Below, piece after piece: positions 8,433-16,886 of a stretch of 64,000 nucleotides of DNA. The stretch is from Tiliqua scincoides. Taxonomy: Eukaryota > Chordata > Lepidosauria > Squamata > Scincidae. Each line of letters begins with the position of its first letter. The stretch's first letter is position 1. Under the pieces are notes generated by a model. The model worked only from the letters and a program-made list of their open reading frames with translations. It was not told the DNA's origin and made no database searches. Made by a program: the position numbers and the translations under genes. The stretch is from NCBI RefSeq assembly GCF_035046505.1, contig NC_089826.1, forward strand, positions 82,284,254-82,348,253. The letters run 5' to 3'.

Positions 8433-10253
8433 TTGTATTGGCAACCTTCAGTCTCGAAAGACTATGGTATCGCGCTCTGAAAGGTGGTTCTGGCACAGCG
8501 TCTAGTGTGGCTGAAAAGGCCAATCCGGGAGTGACAATCCCTTCCACACCGGGAGCAAGTGCAGTCTGTCCCTGGTCTGTCTCCCTGGCTATGGGCCTTC
8601 CTTCTTTGCCTCTTAGCCTCAGACTGTTGGCAAAGTGTCTCTTCAAACTGGGAAAGGCCATGCTGCACAGCCTGCCTCCAAGCGGGCCGCTCAGAGGCCA
8701 GGGTTTCCCACTTGTTGAGGTCCATCCCTAAGGCCTTCAGATCCCTCTTGCAGATGTCCTTGTATCGCAGCTGTGGTCTACCTGTAGGGCGCTTTCCTTG
8801 CACGAGTTCTCCATAGAGGAGATCCTTTGGGATCTTGCCATCATCCATTCTCACGACATGACCAAGCCAACGCAGGCGTCTCTGTTTCAGCAGTGAATAC
8901 ATGCTAGGGATTCCAGCACGTTCCAGGACTGTGTTGTTTGGAACTTTGTCCTGCCAGGTGATGCCGAGGATGCGTCGGAGGCAGCGCATGTGGAAAGCGC
9001 TCAGTTTCCTCTCCTGTTGTGAGCGAAGAGTCCATGACTCGCTGCAGTACAGAAGTGTACTCAGGACGCAAGCTCTGTAGACCTGGATCTTGGTATGTTC
9101 CGTCAGCTTCTTGTTGGACCAGACTCTCTTTGTGAGTCTGGAAAACGTGGTAGCTGCTTTACTGATGCGCTTGTTTAGCTCAGTATCGAGAGAATGAGTG
9201 TTGGAGATCGTTGAGCCAAGGTACACAAAGTCATGGACAACCTCCAGTTCATGCTCAGAGATTGTAATGCAGGGAGGTGAGTCCACATCCTGAACCATGA
9301 CCTGTGTTTTCTTCAGGCTGATTGTCAGTCCAAAATCTTGGCAGGCCTTGCTAAAACGATCCATGAGCTGCTGGAGATCTTTGGCAGAGTGGGTAGTGAC
9401 AGCTGCATCGTCGGCAAAGAGGAAGTCACGCAGACATTTCAGCTGGACTTTGGATTTTGCTCTCAGTCTGGAGAGGTTGAAGAGCTTTCCGTCTGTTCTG
9501 GTCTGGAGATAGATGCCTTCTGTTGCAGTTCCAAAGGCCTGCTTCAGCAGGACAGCGAAGAAAATCCCAAACAAGGTTGGTGCAAGAACACAGCCCTGCT
9601 TCACTCCGCTTCGGATGGCAAAAGGGTCTGATGTGGAGCCATCGAAGACAACAGTGCCCTTCATGTCCTTGTGGAAAGATCTGATGATGCTGAGGAGCCT
9701 GGGTGGACATCCAGTCTTGGGGAGAATCTTGAAGAGGCCGTCTCTGCTGACCAGGTCGAAAGCCTTTGTGAGATCTATGAAGGCTATAAAGAGTGGCTGT
9801 CGTTGTTCCCTGCATTTCTCCTGCAGTTGTCTAAGGGAGAATACCATATCAGTGGTGGACCTGTTGGCTCGGAATCCACACTGCGATTCTGGATAGACGC
9901 TCTCTGCAAGTACCTGGAGCCTCTTTAGTACAACTCGGGCAAACAGCTTTCCTACAACGCTAAGGAGAGAGATGCCGCGGTAGTTGTTGCAATCACCCCT
10001 GTCGCCTTTGTTCTTGTACAGCGTGATGATGTTTGCATCCCTCATGTCTTGAGGTACTCCACCTTCTCTCCAGCAGAGACAGAGGATTTCATGCAGCTCA
10101 GTGACGATGATCTCTTTGCAGCATTTTAGGACTTCAGCAGGGATGCTGTCTTTTCCAGGTGCCTTGCCAAAGGCAAGGGAGTCCAGGGCCACGTGAAGTT
10201 CTTCTAGGGTTGGTTCACTGTCAAGCTCTTCCAGCACAGGCAGGCACTCAATG
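8433..10253 (-). mobile_element. 5'-truncated zinc-finger LINE insertion (RTE-like, clade unassigned)
   Basis: A LINE inserted in minus orientation. The 3' end (at 8433-8470) carries the tail with AGTCTTTCGAGACT and ends GGTTGCCAA. A 12-bp TSD, TATTCCAGGTAT, lies at 8421-8432 and 10254-10265, as expected for target-primed reverse transcription. The 5' half, including the endonuclease, is missing. Because the reverse transcriptase frame runs almost to the element's end, the 3' untranslated region is only about 25-30 bases, which is a habit of RTE-type LINEs. Four more copies lie at 15068, 21386, 26603 and 52135. Confidence 0.9.
8462..10237 (-). CDS. LINE reverse transcriptase with C-terminal zinc finger (partial ORF2)
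   Basis: Encodes 591 residues of an RNA-directed DNA polymerase that would copy the LINE transcript into a nicked chromosome. Visible blocks: GKAPGKDSIPAE at 24-35, NYRGISLLS at 85-93, GFRANRSTTD at 121-130, the first catalytic aspartate in AFIDLTKAFD at 152-161, SGVKQGCVLAPTLF at 210-223, and the catalytic FADD at 274-277. The C-terminus has a C2HC finger (C561, C564, H577, C581) in the CSRCGRDCHSRIGLFSHTRRC region. The frame is open upstream to the truncation point, so the first Met is probably internal. The stop is the TAG inside CCATAG of the shared 3' tail. The endonuclease domain is absent, so this copy is dead but lightly mutated. The clade is uncertain: RTE-like features, but I cannot place it firmly. 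Confidence 0.9.
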   Translation of the reverse strand: MLEELDSEPTLEELHVALDSLAFGKAPGKDSIPAEVLKCCKEIIVTELHEILCLCWREGGVPQDMRDANIITLYKNKGDRGDCNNYRGISLLSVVGKLFARVVLKRLQVLAESVYPESQCGFRANRSTTDMVFSLRQLQEKCREQRQPLFIAFIDLTKAFDLVSRDGLFKILPKTGCPPRLLSIIRSFHKDMKGTVVFDGSTSDPFAIRSGVKQGCVLAPTLFGIFFAVLLKQAFGTATEGIYLQTRTDGKLFNLSRLRAKSKVQLKCLRDFLFADDAAVTTHSAKDLQQLMDRFSKACQDFGLTISLKKTQVMVQDVDSPPCITISEHELEVVHDFVYLGSTISNTHSLDTELNKRISKAATTFSRLTKRVWSNKKLTEHTKIQVYRACVLSTLLYCSESWTLRSQQERKLSAFHMRCLRRILGITWQDKVPNNTVLERAGIPSMYSLLKQRRLRWLGHVVRMDDGKIPKDLLYGELVQGKRPTGRPQLRYKDICKRDLKALGMDLNKWETLASERPAWRQAVQHGLSQFEETLCQQSEAKRQRRKAHSQGDRPGTDCTCSRCGRDCHSRIGLFSHTRRCARTTFQSAIP

Positions 10254-10380
10254 TATTCCAGGTATAATGTATTTCATTGTATAATTCCAATGTATTCCAA
10301 TGTATTCCAATGTATTGTATAATTCCATTGTATAATTTCAATGTATAATTCCAGGTATAATGTATTTCAATCTAGACCAG
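10254..10380 (+). repeat. AT-rich minisatellite of AATGTATTCC/ATAATTCC units
   Basis: Repeated phrases AATGTATTCC, TGTATAATTCC and ATTCCAGGTATAATGTATTTCA occur about ten times. The last phrase occurs at both edges (near 10255 and 10345), and the LINE target site lies at its left edge, so the LINE landed in or beside this array. Confidence 0.8.
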
Positions 10381-10544
10381 GTGCAAACAATGTATACCTC
10401 CATAGGTATTCAGTGCCCTGTTCCAGAAGTGAGATCACAGAAAACATGGTGAAACCTCGGCTTCATCTTGTACTCATTGCAACTTGCTTGTCCACCTAGA
10501 GGCTTTAATTCATGTGCTGCGCAATCTTGCATGTGGATATTTAC

Positions 10545-10913
10545 CAGGGTTGGGAACTCGAGTCAGAGACTCGAACCTGAGTTGCAAAAATGCATGATTT
10601 TTGCTGACTCAGTGATTCGTGAGTCACGCGTGTGGAAGACTCTGAAAATGACTCAAGTCAGGGCCCCCCTGACTCAGCACTCATCCCCACACATGCTGAC
10701 TCGAGTCTGCCTTTGTCTGGGTGTGCTTGCTTACTGTTTTTGCAGTGTGAAAAGCCTTTTGGGGCCAGCATTCCAACCAGGCAAGCAGCAGGGAGTTCCA
10801 GCCACGAGGCAGGGAAGGGTTAATGCTTCCTTTCACAGTTCAAATCGAGATGTAGGGGGTGGTGACTTGGCAGCCTGTCTCGAATCAAGCCCAGCAGGGT
10901 TTTCCCATCCCTG
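10545..10913. mobile_element. hAT-like element, CAGGGTTGGGAACTCGAGTC family
   Basis: Begins CAGGGTTGGGAACTCGAGTC and ends TTCCCATCCCTG, inverted at the first 12 bases. The interior is full of GACTC/GAGTC repeats. The flanking octamers do not match, so the superfamily call rests on the ends. A related partial copy ends near 22472. Confidence 0.55.
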
Positions 10914-10960
10914 ATTAGGAATAAGTCTCATTGAGGTCAATGGAGTTCAGGCCTCATTAA

Positions 10961-11070
10961 TAGTGCAATCCTATGCATGTCGACTCTGTAAGTCTCACTG
11001 AGTTCATTGGCACTTACTTCCAGGTAAGTGTGTATGGGAGTTCATCCTCAGTGCGTATAGGATTGTAGCA
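10961..11070 (+). mobile_element. GGGC-type MITE with internal expansion
   Basis: Starts TAGTGCAATCCTATGCATG and ends TAGGATTGTAGCA, with the usual internal palindrome. It is about 20 bases longer than the 90-bp norm. A second degraded half lies just upstream at 10915-10955. Confidence 0.55.
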
Positions 11071-11161
11071 TCAGAGATATATAGCTCACCTTATCACTCA
11101 GAGTTGATCAAACATTGAGTCTCACACTCACCTCAGAACGTAGCACACCATTGGTTACTTT

Positions 11162-11251
11162 GAGCCCAATCCTATGCATGTCTATTCAGAAGTAAGTTCC
11201 AATATAGTCAATGGGTCTTACTCCCAGGTAAGTGTGGATAGGAGTGAGGCC
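11162..11251 (+). mobile_element. 90-bp GGGC-type MITE
   Basis: Starts GAGCCCAATCCTATGC and ends GGAGTGAGGCC, TSD TTT at 11159-11161 and 11252-11254. Near-palindromic interior. Confidence 0.75.
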
Positions 11252-11348
11252 TTTGTTCTTGTGCTTAGCAGTCTGCCATGCTTATTTTGCTATCTAAATA
11301 TATTTCAATATTCATGTGTAGTATTCATTTTTGCTAAAACAGAACAAC

Positions 11349-11413
11349 AGTTCAATCCTATGCATATTTACTTACAAATAAGTGCCACTGAGTAAGTGGA
11401 TGGGATTGCAGCG
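11349..11413 (+). mobile_element. Deleted GGGC-type MITE
   Basis: Has both ends (AGTTCAATCCTATGCA and GGATTGCAGCG) but lacks most of the middle palindrome. Confidence 0.5.
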
Positions 11414-12500
11414 ATGCAATTTGACGCTCCTAACCATGTTTACCAAGGATTTAGTCCCATTAATATTGGCTTTGAAAACAGCAGACTTCGCTTTCCAAGT
11501 AAACATGCAGAATGTTGGGCTGCTTGAATAGCAAGTAAGGGATTGTTTTTCTTAATACAACCATGTTTATCTCATGAACTGCAACCCTAAAGACATCTAC
11601 TATGGACAAAATCCCATTGAAATGTCTTTAGGATTGCACTGTGTGTGTTTTTTGGTATAATGTAGGTAAGTTCAAACCGATCAACTATGAGTGGGTGTGT
11701 AGTGAGGGGGCGGGAGATAAGGTAGAATTGCCCCACCGGAGTCCTCCAACACAAGCACTCACAACCCAAGCTCTCCAGCCAGAGTGCGTGAGTTGTGAGT
11801 GTTTGCACACTCACAGCTTTGTCGGCAGCACTTTTCAGAGGACTTGGGTTCTGCCTCCACACCTTGCATCCCTGATTGGATGTGTGCTCTTTGACTTCCC
11901 ACTTCAGCTGGCTGTTTCCTGCATGAGTGATATAAATTCGGAAATGCTGCGGTCTACCACAAATCTGGAGTAGACACCAACACCTCTACCGTCATAAGTC
12001 ACTGTAGAAATTAAGACAAAAACCAAAACACCATTAATCTAAATGAAACAAAAGCTTGACATGCTGCTACTGCCTCGGCTTTGCAAATTGCACCTTGGCC
12101 GCTGTGTCTTTAATCTTTGAATGGCCTTCCCTGGGTCATCAATTTTGCTTTGCTACGTCTCTCAGTCTTTAGTGCATCCAATTACAGTACTATATTGTCT
12201 TTAGTTTTCACTTGTTAGATCAAAGGAAAGTGTTCAGACATTCTATACAAGCTGAGGAGGTCATGTACTCTTGAAATACAGTGTGAATACATATATTTTT
12301 AAAGATGAGTTTTTTTGTGTATTTGTAAAATGTGTTGGAGCTCACTGAAAACCTGTGTGAGCTTAAATGGCAGCATATGCATTTGAGGAATGCATTAAGC
12401 ATTCTTAGGGCAGAATTATTAATTCTGAGGTCAGCGTTCTGCTGAACAGAAAGTTAATATCCTTGAATGCCAATTGAGCAGGAACCACTGACCTCACAGT
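11414..12500. other. No recognisable gene or element
   Basis: About 1.1 kb of low-complexity to ordinary sequence. The 11,670-11,880 part is GC-richer and holds CTCACA/TGTGAG inverted pieces. I could not assign it. Confidence 0.4.
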
Positions 12501-12502
12501 AA

Positions 12503-12627
12503 AGCAGCACAACCCCATGGATGTTTACTTAGAAGCAAATCCCACTGTGTCCAATGGAGCTTGTTCCCAGCCCAGGCAAGTGTCTAATGGGGCTTACTCC
12601 CAGGCAAATGTCACAGGATCACAGTCT
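12503..12627 (+). mobile_element. Degraded GGGC-type MITE
   Basis: Reads AGCAGCACAACCCCATGG ... TTAGAAGCAAATCCCAC ... GGGGCTTACTCCCAGGC ... GGATCACAG. The central part is partly duplicated (TGTCCAATGGAGC and TGTCTAATGGGGC). Confidence 0.5.
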
Positions 12628-12639
12628 AATGAGTGTGGG

Positions 12640-13000
12640 CAATGAGGCTGCTGGAGCTCTCCCTCAGGTAAGTGGACTTTTGTCCCCTTGCCCCGGAGAC
12701 AGCCCGGCAGCCACTAAGTGGCTACTCAGTCCTGCACCAGCAAAATTGTTGGTGCTGGTACGTGAAGCCCTGTGTTGGCAGATCAAGCCTGGGAAGAGGA
12801 ATAGGATCTGGTGGCAGCTTCTACCGCCATCCCTGCCCCCTCCTGGGTCTGGTCTGCCCACCTCCGTACCCCCCCGCCACCCTTCCCCACAACATTTTGC
12901 CCTTTTCTACCTTTCCCCACTACATCTGCTGCCACCTGATGTAGTTGCCCCCCCTCGCTTTATGGTAGATGCGACTTACAGAGCCTACCTTCGCACCAGT
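12640..13000. mobile_element. Degraded large GGGC-type element
   Basis: C-rich sequence ending in CTTTATGGTAGATGCGACTTACAGAGC, a phrase repeated at 14,007-14,035 immediately before another GGGC-type start. The ends are not clear. Confidence 0.35.
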
Positions 13001-13656
13001 CAGTGACGAACTTACCAGCATCAGTGCCCCGAGCCTCTCCATCCAGTTCGGCTGCAACCAAGTGCTTTCCGGCACTTTCTTGTTGTTGCCGTGTGCAGCA
13101 GGGCAGCGTGTAAGAGACTGGTGCTGCAGCCCTGGTGGATTCAGCTACCCAACACATTTTGTGATATGAACATTTAATGATTTTATAAGTCCACATTTGA
13201 ATTTGGACGTCAACTGTAATTTCCCTTTAAATCATATTTATAGTAGATCTATTTGTAATAGTCCCTATAATTCTATTTCCATGCGATGTAGTCTTTACCT
13301 TTTGGAATTCAAAATATATTAAAAAAATAAACTACTTAAGCTAAGTTGATACGGGAATAAATATACCAAAAATAGTTTCAACAATCACTGGCAAAAAATA
13401 AAGTATTGTTCAAATCCAAGAAAAAAAAAAATCATGGAAATGTATCAGGAAGCAATTTGTCAGATGCCTTAAGGAAAGAATAACATGTTTGGTCTTCAGT
13501 CTGACACTGTCAAGGCCAGTTCAAGACATTTTGGAACCTGATCATGGAACATACACATGGCACTTCCCTTCCTACTATTTAACATGTGTCACAATCGACT
13601 AGGATGTTAATCCACAAAATCTTAATGTTCTAACTAAAATGCTTAATGTTCACTGT
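13001..13656. other. No recognisable gene or element
   Basis: AT-rich, non-coding. No repeat ends seen. Confidence 0.4.
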
Positions 13657-13657
13657 A

Positions 13658-13875
13658 AGCCAATGTGGTGTAGTAGTTGGACTGTGGCCAGGGAGGTCAG
13701 GGTTCAAATCTACACTTAGCCATAAAGCTTTCTGGATGAACTTGGGTCAGTTTCTCCGTCTCTCACATAGCCTAATCCGCATCAAAAAGTTGTTGTGTGG
13801 GTAAAGTGGGACAACTTATATCCATGACTGACATCCTGAACTCAGTGGAGAATAGCTGCAATACAAATGTAAACT
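13658..13875 (+). mobile_element. Sauria-type tRNA-derived SINE (diverged)
   Basis: Begins AATGTGGTGTAGTAGTTGGA, a degenerate tRNA-like A box, followed by GGTTCAAATCTACACTTAGCC (B box region), CCATAAAGCTTTCTGG, TTGGGTCAG and GTTGTTGTG. This order is the standard body of the squamate Sauria SINE. It is heavily diverged and ends near ATACAAATGTA. Confidence 0.75.
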
Positions 13876-14031
13876 CATGTCCACGGGGCTTACACAGAAG
13901 AATTTGCAAGTGGATTGCACCTCACTAAATAGATTGATATACTTCCCACACTGCCATTCCTAATGGTTACCCAAGCGTGGTGTCTCGTATAGCTGCCCCA
14001 CCTTTATGCTTTATGGCAGATGTGACTTACA

Positions 14032-14700
14032 GAGCGCAATCCTAACTTGTGCTGGAAACAGGCAGAGCAAGCAACTGTTACCCTGCACATGCCTGATCTT
14101 GTCTGATCTGGGAAGCTAAGCAGGCTCAGGCCTGGTTAGTACTTGGAAGGGAGACCGCCTGGGAATACTGGGTGCTGTAGGCTTATACCATAGTCTTTCG
14201 AGACTGAAGGTTGCCAACCAGTGTGCCTGCACCATATCCAGTGCAAGTTTCAGGCAGCCAGAGGCTCAGCTAGTGGTAAGGGGAAACTTTCCCCCTTACT
14301 CTGGGGAGAGCCACTAAAGACCCAGTTGGGCTAATAGGATCCACAGGTGGTGCAAATTCAAGCAGACTGGAACTGCCCTGGGCCTCCTGCAAATGGAGTC
14401 AGGGTCCAGTATATCCACTGGGCCCTGGCCCTTCCTTCTGCTCCCTGTCCACCTGCCCATGGTCCCACCCTTCACCAGCCTTCCCCCCTCCCTGAAACAT
14501 CTCCCTCCCGCCACATTCCAGCCCTCCTTACCCCCCAGACCCATGTGACAGCAGAGCTCAGCCGATGCAACTCACCCTCTCCCTAGAGTCCACAGCAGTG
14601 CAGGGAGGCCGGCGCATGGATGTGCGCCAGATGTGTCCCAGGAGAGTGGTGCAAAAGTGCTTGATCCATTGGCATTGATCTGACAGTTACAGGATTTTGT
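14032..14700. mobile_element. GGGC-type element interrupted by a 5S SINE
   Basis: Starts GAGCGCAATCCTAACTTG and appears to end AGTTACAGGATTTTGT. The interior contains the C-rich stretch typical of the longer copies. The 5S SINE of 14074-14220 lies 40 bases inside it and is therefore younger. Confidence 0.5.
14074..14220 (+). mobile_element. 5S-rRNA-derived SINE with LINE-type tail (147 bp)
   Basis: From about base 20 it matches the vertebrate 5S rRNA gene, including the internal promoter: AAGCTAAGCAGG (A box), the intermediate element, and GGGAGACCGCCTGGGAATAC (C box) through GTGCTGTAGGCTT. The first 27 or so bases of 5S are replaced by ACTGTTACCCTGCACATG. The tail after the 5S part, ATACCATAGTCTTTCGAGAC through GGTTGCCAACCA, is the same as the 3' end of the LINE at 8433. 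RNA polymerase III would transcribe it, and the LINE enzyme would presumably copy it. Confidence 0.93.
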
Positions 14701-14918
14701 AGTGCTTTGGAAGTTGGATTTAGACTTAGAAGATCCAGGTCCAAATCCCCACTCAACCATGAAGCTTCCTGGGTGACCTTGAGCCAGTCACTCTCTCTCT
14801 CTCAACCTCACTTACCTCACAGGGTTGTTGTGAGGACAGGAGGAACTATGTACACCACCTTAAGCTCCTTGGAGGAAGCGTGGTATAAATACGTGAAAAA
14901 TAAAATAAATAAAATTTA
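14700..14918 (+). mobile_element. Sauria-type tRNA-derived SINE
   Basis: Has GGTCCAAATCCCCACTCAACC (B box), CATGAAGCTTCCTGGGTGACC, CAGGGTTGTTGTGAGGAC, TGTACACCACCTTAAGCTCC and GGTATAAATAC, with an AAATAAAATAAATAAAAT tail. This is the canonical squamate Sauria SINE layout, including its BovB-like 3' part. The tRNA head is partly lost. Confidence 0.88.
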
Positions 14919-15067
14919 ACCCTTGTTGTGCACAGCTTTGGGTATAGTGCTGCCAGATGGGCTTAGGATATGACAGACGTCACACTGGTGTCTTACAATG
15001 CCTGTGTGGTGTCCAAATAGAATTGGACTATTAATAACAAAATGTTACATTATACTAGAGCCATAAT

Positions 15068-15520
15068 CTGTTGGCAACCTTCAGTCTCGAAAGACTCTGG
15101 TATCACGCTCTGAATGGTGGTTCTGGAACAGCGTCTAGTGTGGCTGAAAAGGCCAATTCGGGAGTGACAATCCCTTCCACACCAGGAGCAAGTGCAGTCT
15201 GTCCCTGGTCTGTCTCCCTGGCTATGGGCCTTCCTTCTTTGCCTCTTTGCCTCAGACTGTTGGCCAAGTGTCTCTTCAAACTGGGAAAGGCCATGCTGCA
15301 CAGCCTGCCTCCAAGCGGGCCACTCAGAGGCCAGGGTTTCCCACCTGTTGGGGTCCACTCCTAAGGCCTTCAGATCCCTCTTGCAGATGTCCTTGTATCG
15401 CAGCTGTGGTCTACCTGTAGGGCACTTTCCTTGCACGAGTTCTCCATAGAGGAGATCCTTTGGGATCCGGCCATCATCCATTCTCACGACATGACCGAGC
15501 CAACGCAGGCGTCATGTTGT
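15068..15520 (-). mobile_element. Zinc-finger LINE, short 3' copy
   Basis: About 450 bases of the LINE 3' end. TSD GAGCCATAAT at 15058-15067 and 15521-15530 (a third copy of the phrase follows at 15537-15546). The coding remnant gives the C-terminal region from RMDDGRIPKDLLYGELVQGK through the C2HC finger. In this copy the tail reads CCAGAG rather than CCATAG, so the frame runs on as IPESFETEGCQ to the tail's end. Confidence 0.9.
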
Positions 15521-15718
15521 GAGCCATAATGACATAGAGCCATAATGGACTGCCTTTTCACCCAGGGCATTAATAACACAACTTTACATGATTTATGACT
15601 TGGGTTCTCCCCGAAGGAGGGGGGTCTTGCAGTGGCCGCTTTGTGCACCTGTTCTTTCTTTATGGAGCCTGGGACCTCCACAGAAGAAGGAATGGGGCGT
15701 GCAAATCCAGCAGTGCCT
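15521..15718. other. Short unassigned interval
   Basis: Contains the repeated target phrase GAGCCATAAT and otherwise nothing recognisable. Confidence 0.4.
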
Positions 15719-15845
15719 CCTAAGAACAGAAGAACAAGAGGAGTCCTGCTGGATCAGGCCACTAGTCCAGCTTCCGGTATCTCACAGTGGCCCACCAAAT
15801 GCCCCAGGGAGCACACAAAACAACAGTCTCTCCTCCTCTGTAACT
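15719..15845 (-). mobile_element. CR1/L3-like LINE 3' untranslated end
   Basis: Reads, on the plus strand, GGATCAGGCCACTAGTCCAGC then TCTCACAGTGGCCCACCAAATG, the conserved 3' end seen downstream of the CR1-like coding pieces at 33.4 and 46.5 kb. It starts with a TAAGAACAGAAGAAC tail. Confidence 0.8.
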
Positions 15846-16179
15846 AGAGCAGAGCCTGTGGGCAGTCATGCGCCCCCACTTGGTAGAGTGCCCATGGCAG
15901 GTGCTCCTCAGGTTCCACCCTGAATGCAGCTCTGCATGAAACATGCATGTTATTCAGAAGATTAATATACTCTCCTTTCCAAACCACCTCCCCTCAATAA
16001 CTATGTACTAACTGAATTGTTGAACCTTTCCAACTATGTTCAGTTGGTCATATTCGGGAACCTTTTTTTTTTTTTTTTTAACTCTGCAAGACTATACTGT
16101 GGGATCTGACCCACGGACCACTCTTTGCAAAGAGCTGTTTTAACCATATGGTTGCTTATCCAACCATGTGCATGAGCAG

Positions 16180-16422
16180 CAGTGACATAGCTAGAGGGGG
16201 TGCAAAGCACTAAATTTTGCAGGGAGCCCCACCACAGTGTGCAAGCAGCCCTTCCCCCTCCCCTTTGGAGCCATTCTGGGTAGGGGAGCACAATGGAGGT
16301 GTTTGCCTCCGCTCCATTTTGCTCCCCTGCCCAGAATGGGGGAGGGTGAGGAGGCACTTGCATGCTGTGGTGAGGCTCCCTGCAAAACTTAGTGCTTTGC
16401 ACCCCCTCTGGCTACACCACTG
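16180..16422. mobile_element. hAT-type MITE, CAGTGGCGTAGCTAG family
   Basis: Starts CAGTGACATAGCTAGAGGGG and ends GGCTACACCACTG. It is almost a full palindrome: GTGCAAAGCACTAAATTTTG at the left is mirrored by CAAAACTTAGTGCTTTGCAC at the right. The flanking octamers do not match in this copy, but they do at 18243 and 54238. Confidence 0.75.
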
Positions 16423-16708
16423 ACGCACCTGGGGCTTCTCACATGGAGCCCTCTTCAAAAGCAGTAATAATGTCTTTCAGCTGTTCAGTGGAAGACAAAA
16501 TCCACTCCTGGCTTTCTTACTCAGTACCTAATTGTTACGCAGGCAGCTTTTTGAAGGCTCCAAGAGTACAGCCCCAGCTGAGGGACTGAACATGTGCATG
16601 GCTCGGGTCTGCACCTTTTCCAGCTCAGTGGTCACCCTGTCCCAAAAAGCTTCTATCACAGCACTGGGGGAAAACAAATGTGCAGAAAAGGGCAACCCAA
16701 ATGATTAA

Positions 16709-16886
16709 GGGCCCAATCCTATCCAACTTTCCAGTGCTGATGCAGCCATGCCAATGGGGTGTGCACCGCACCCTGCAGTGGGGAGTCCGTCACTGAGGCC
16801 TCCTCAAGGTAAGGGGACACTTGTTTCTTACCTTGGGGTTGCATTGAGGTTGCATCAGTGCTGGAAAGTTGGATAGGGTTGGGCTC
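16709..16886 (+). mobile_element. GGGC-type MITE, 178 bp, CAACTTTCCAG subfamily
   Basis: Begins GGGCCCAATCCTATCCAACT and ends AGTTGGATAGGGTTGGGCTC, TSD TAA at 16706-16708 and 16887-16889. The interior has GAGGCCTCCTCAAGGTAAGG and TTACCTTGGGG, an inner inverted pair. Non-coding. Confidence 0.85.

Noticed and set aside
8438-8731. Plus-strand open frame of about 97 codons (MATFSLERLWYRAL...) present in all five zinc-finger LINE copies
   Set aside because: It is the exact antisense of the conserved C-terminal reverse-transcriptase region. Shared openness follows from the sense coding constraint and common descent, so I do not call an antisense gene.
12554-13006. 150-codon proline-rich open frame
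   Set aside because: C-rich GGGC-type transposon interior. Composition explains the openness.
14074-14220. Functional 5S rRNA gene
   Set aside because: The first 27 or so bases of 5S are replaced, the end runs into a LINE tail without a T-run terminator, and five identical-length dispersed copies exist. It is a SINE.
14700-14760. Functional tRNA gene
   Set aside because: The B box belongs to a Sauria SINE. The acceptor and anticodon arms cannot be formed.
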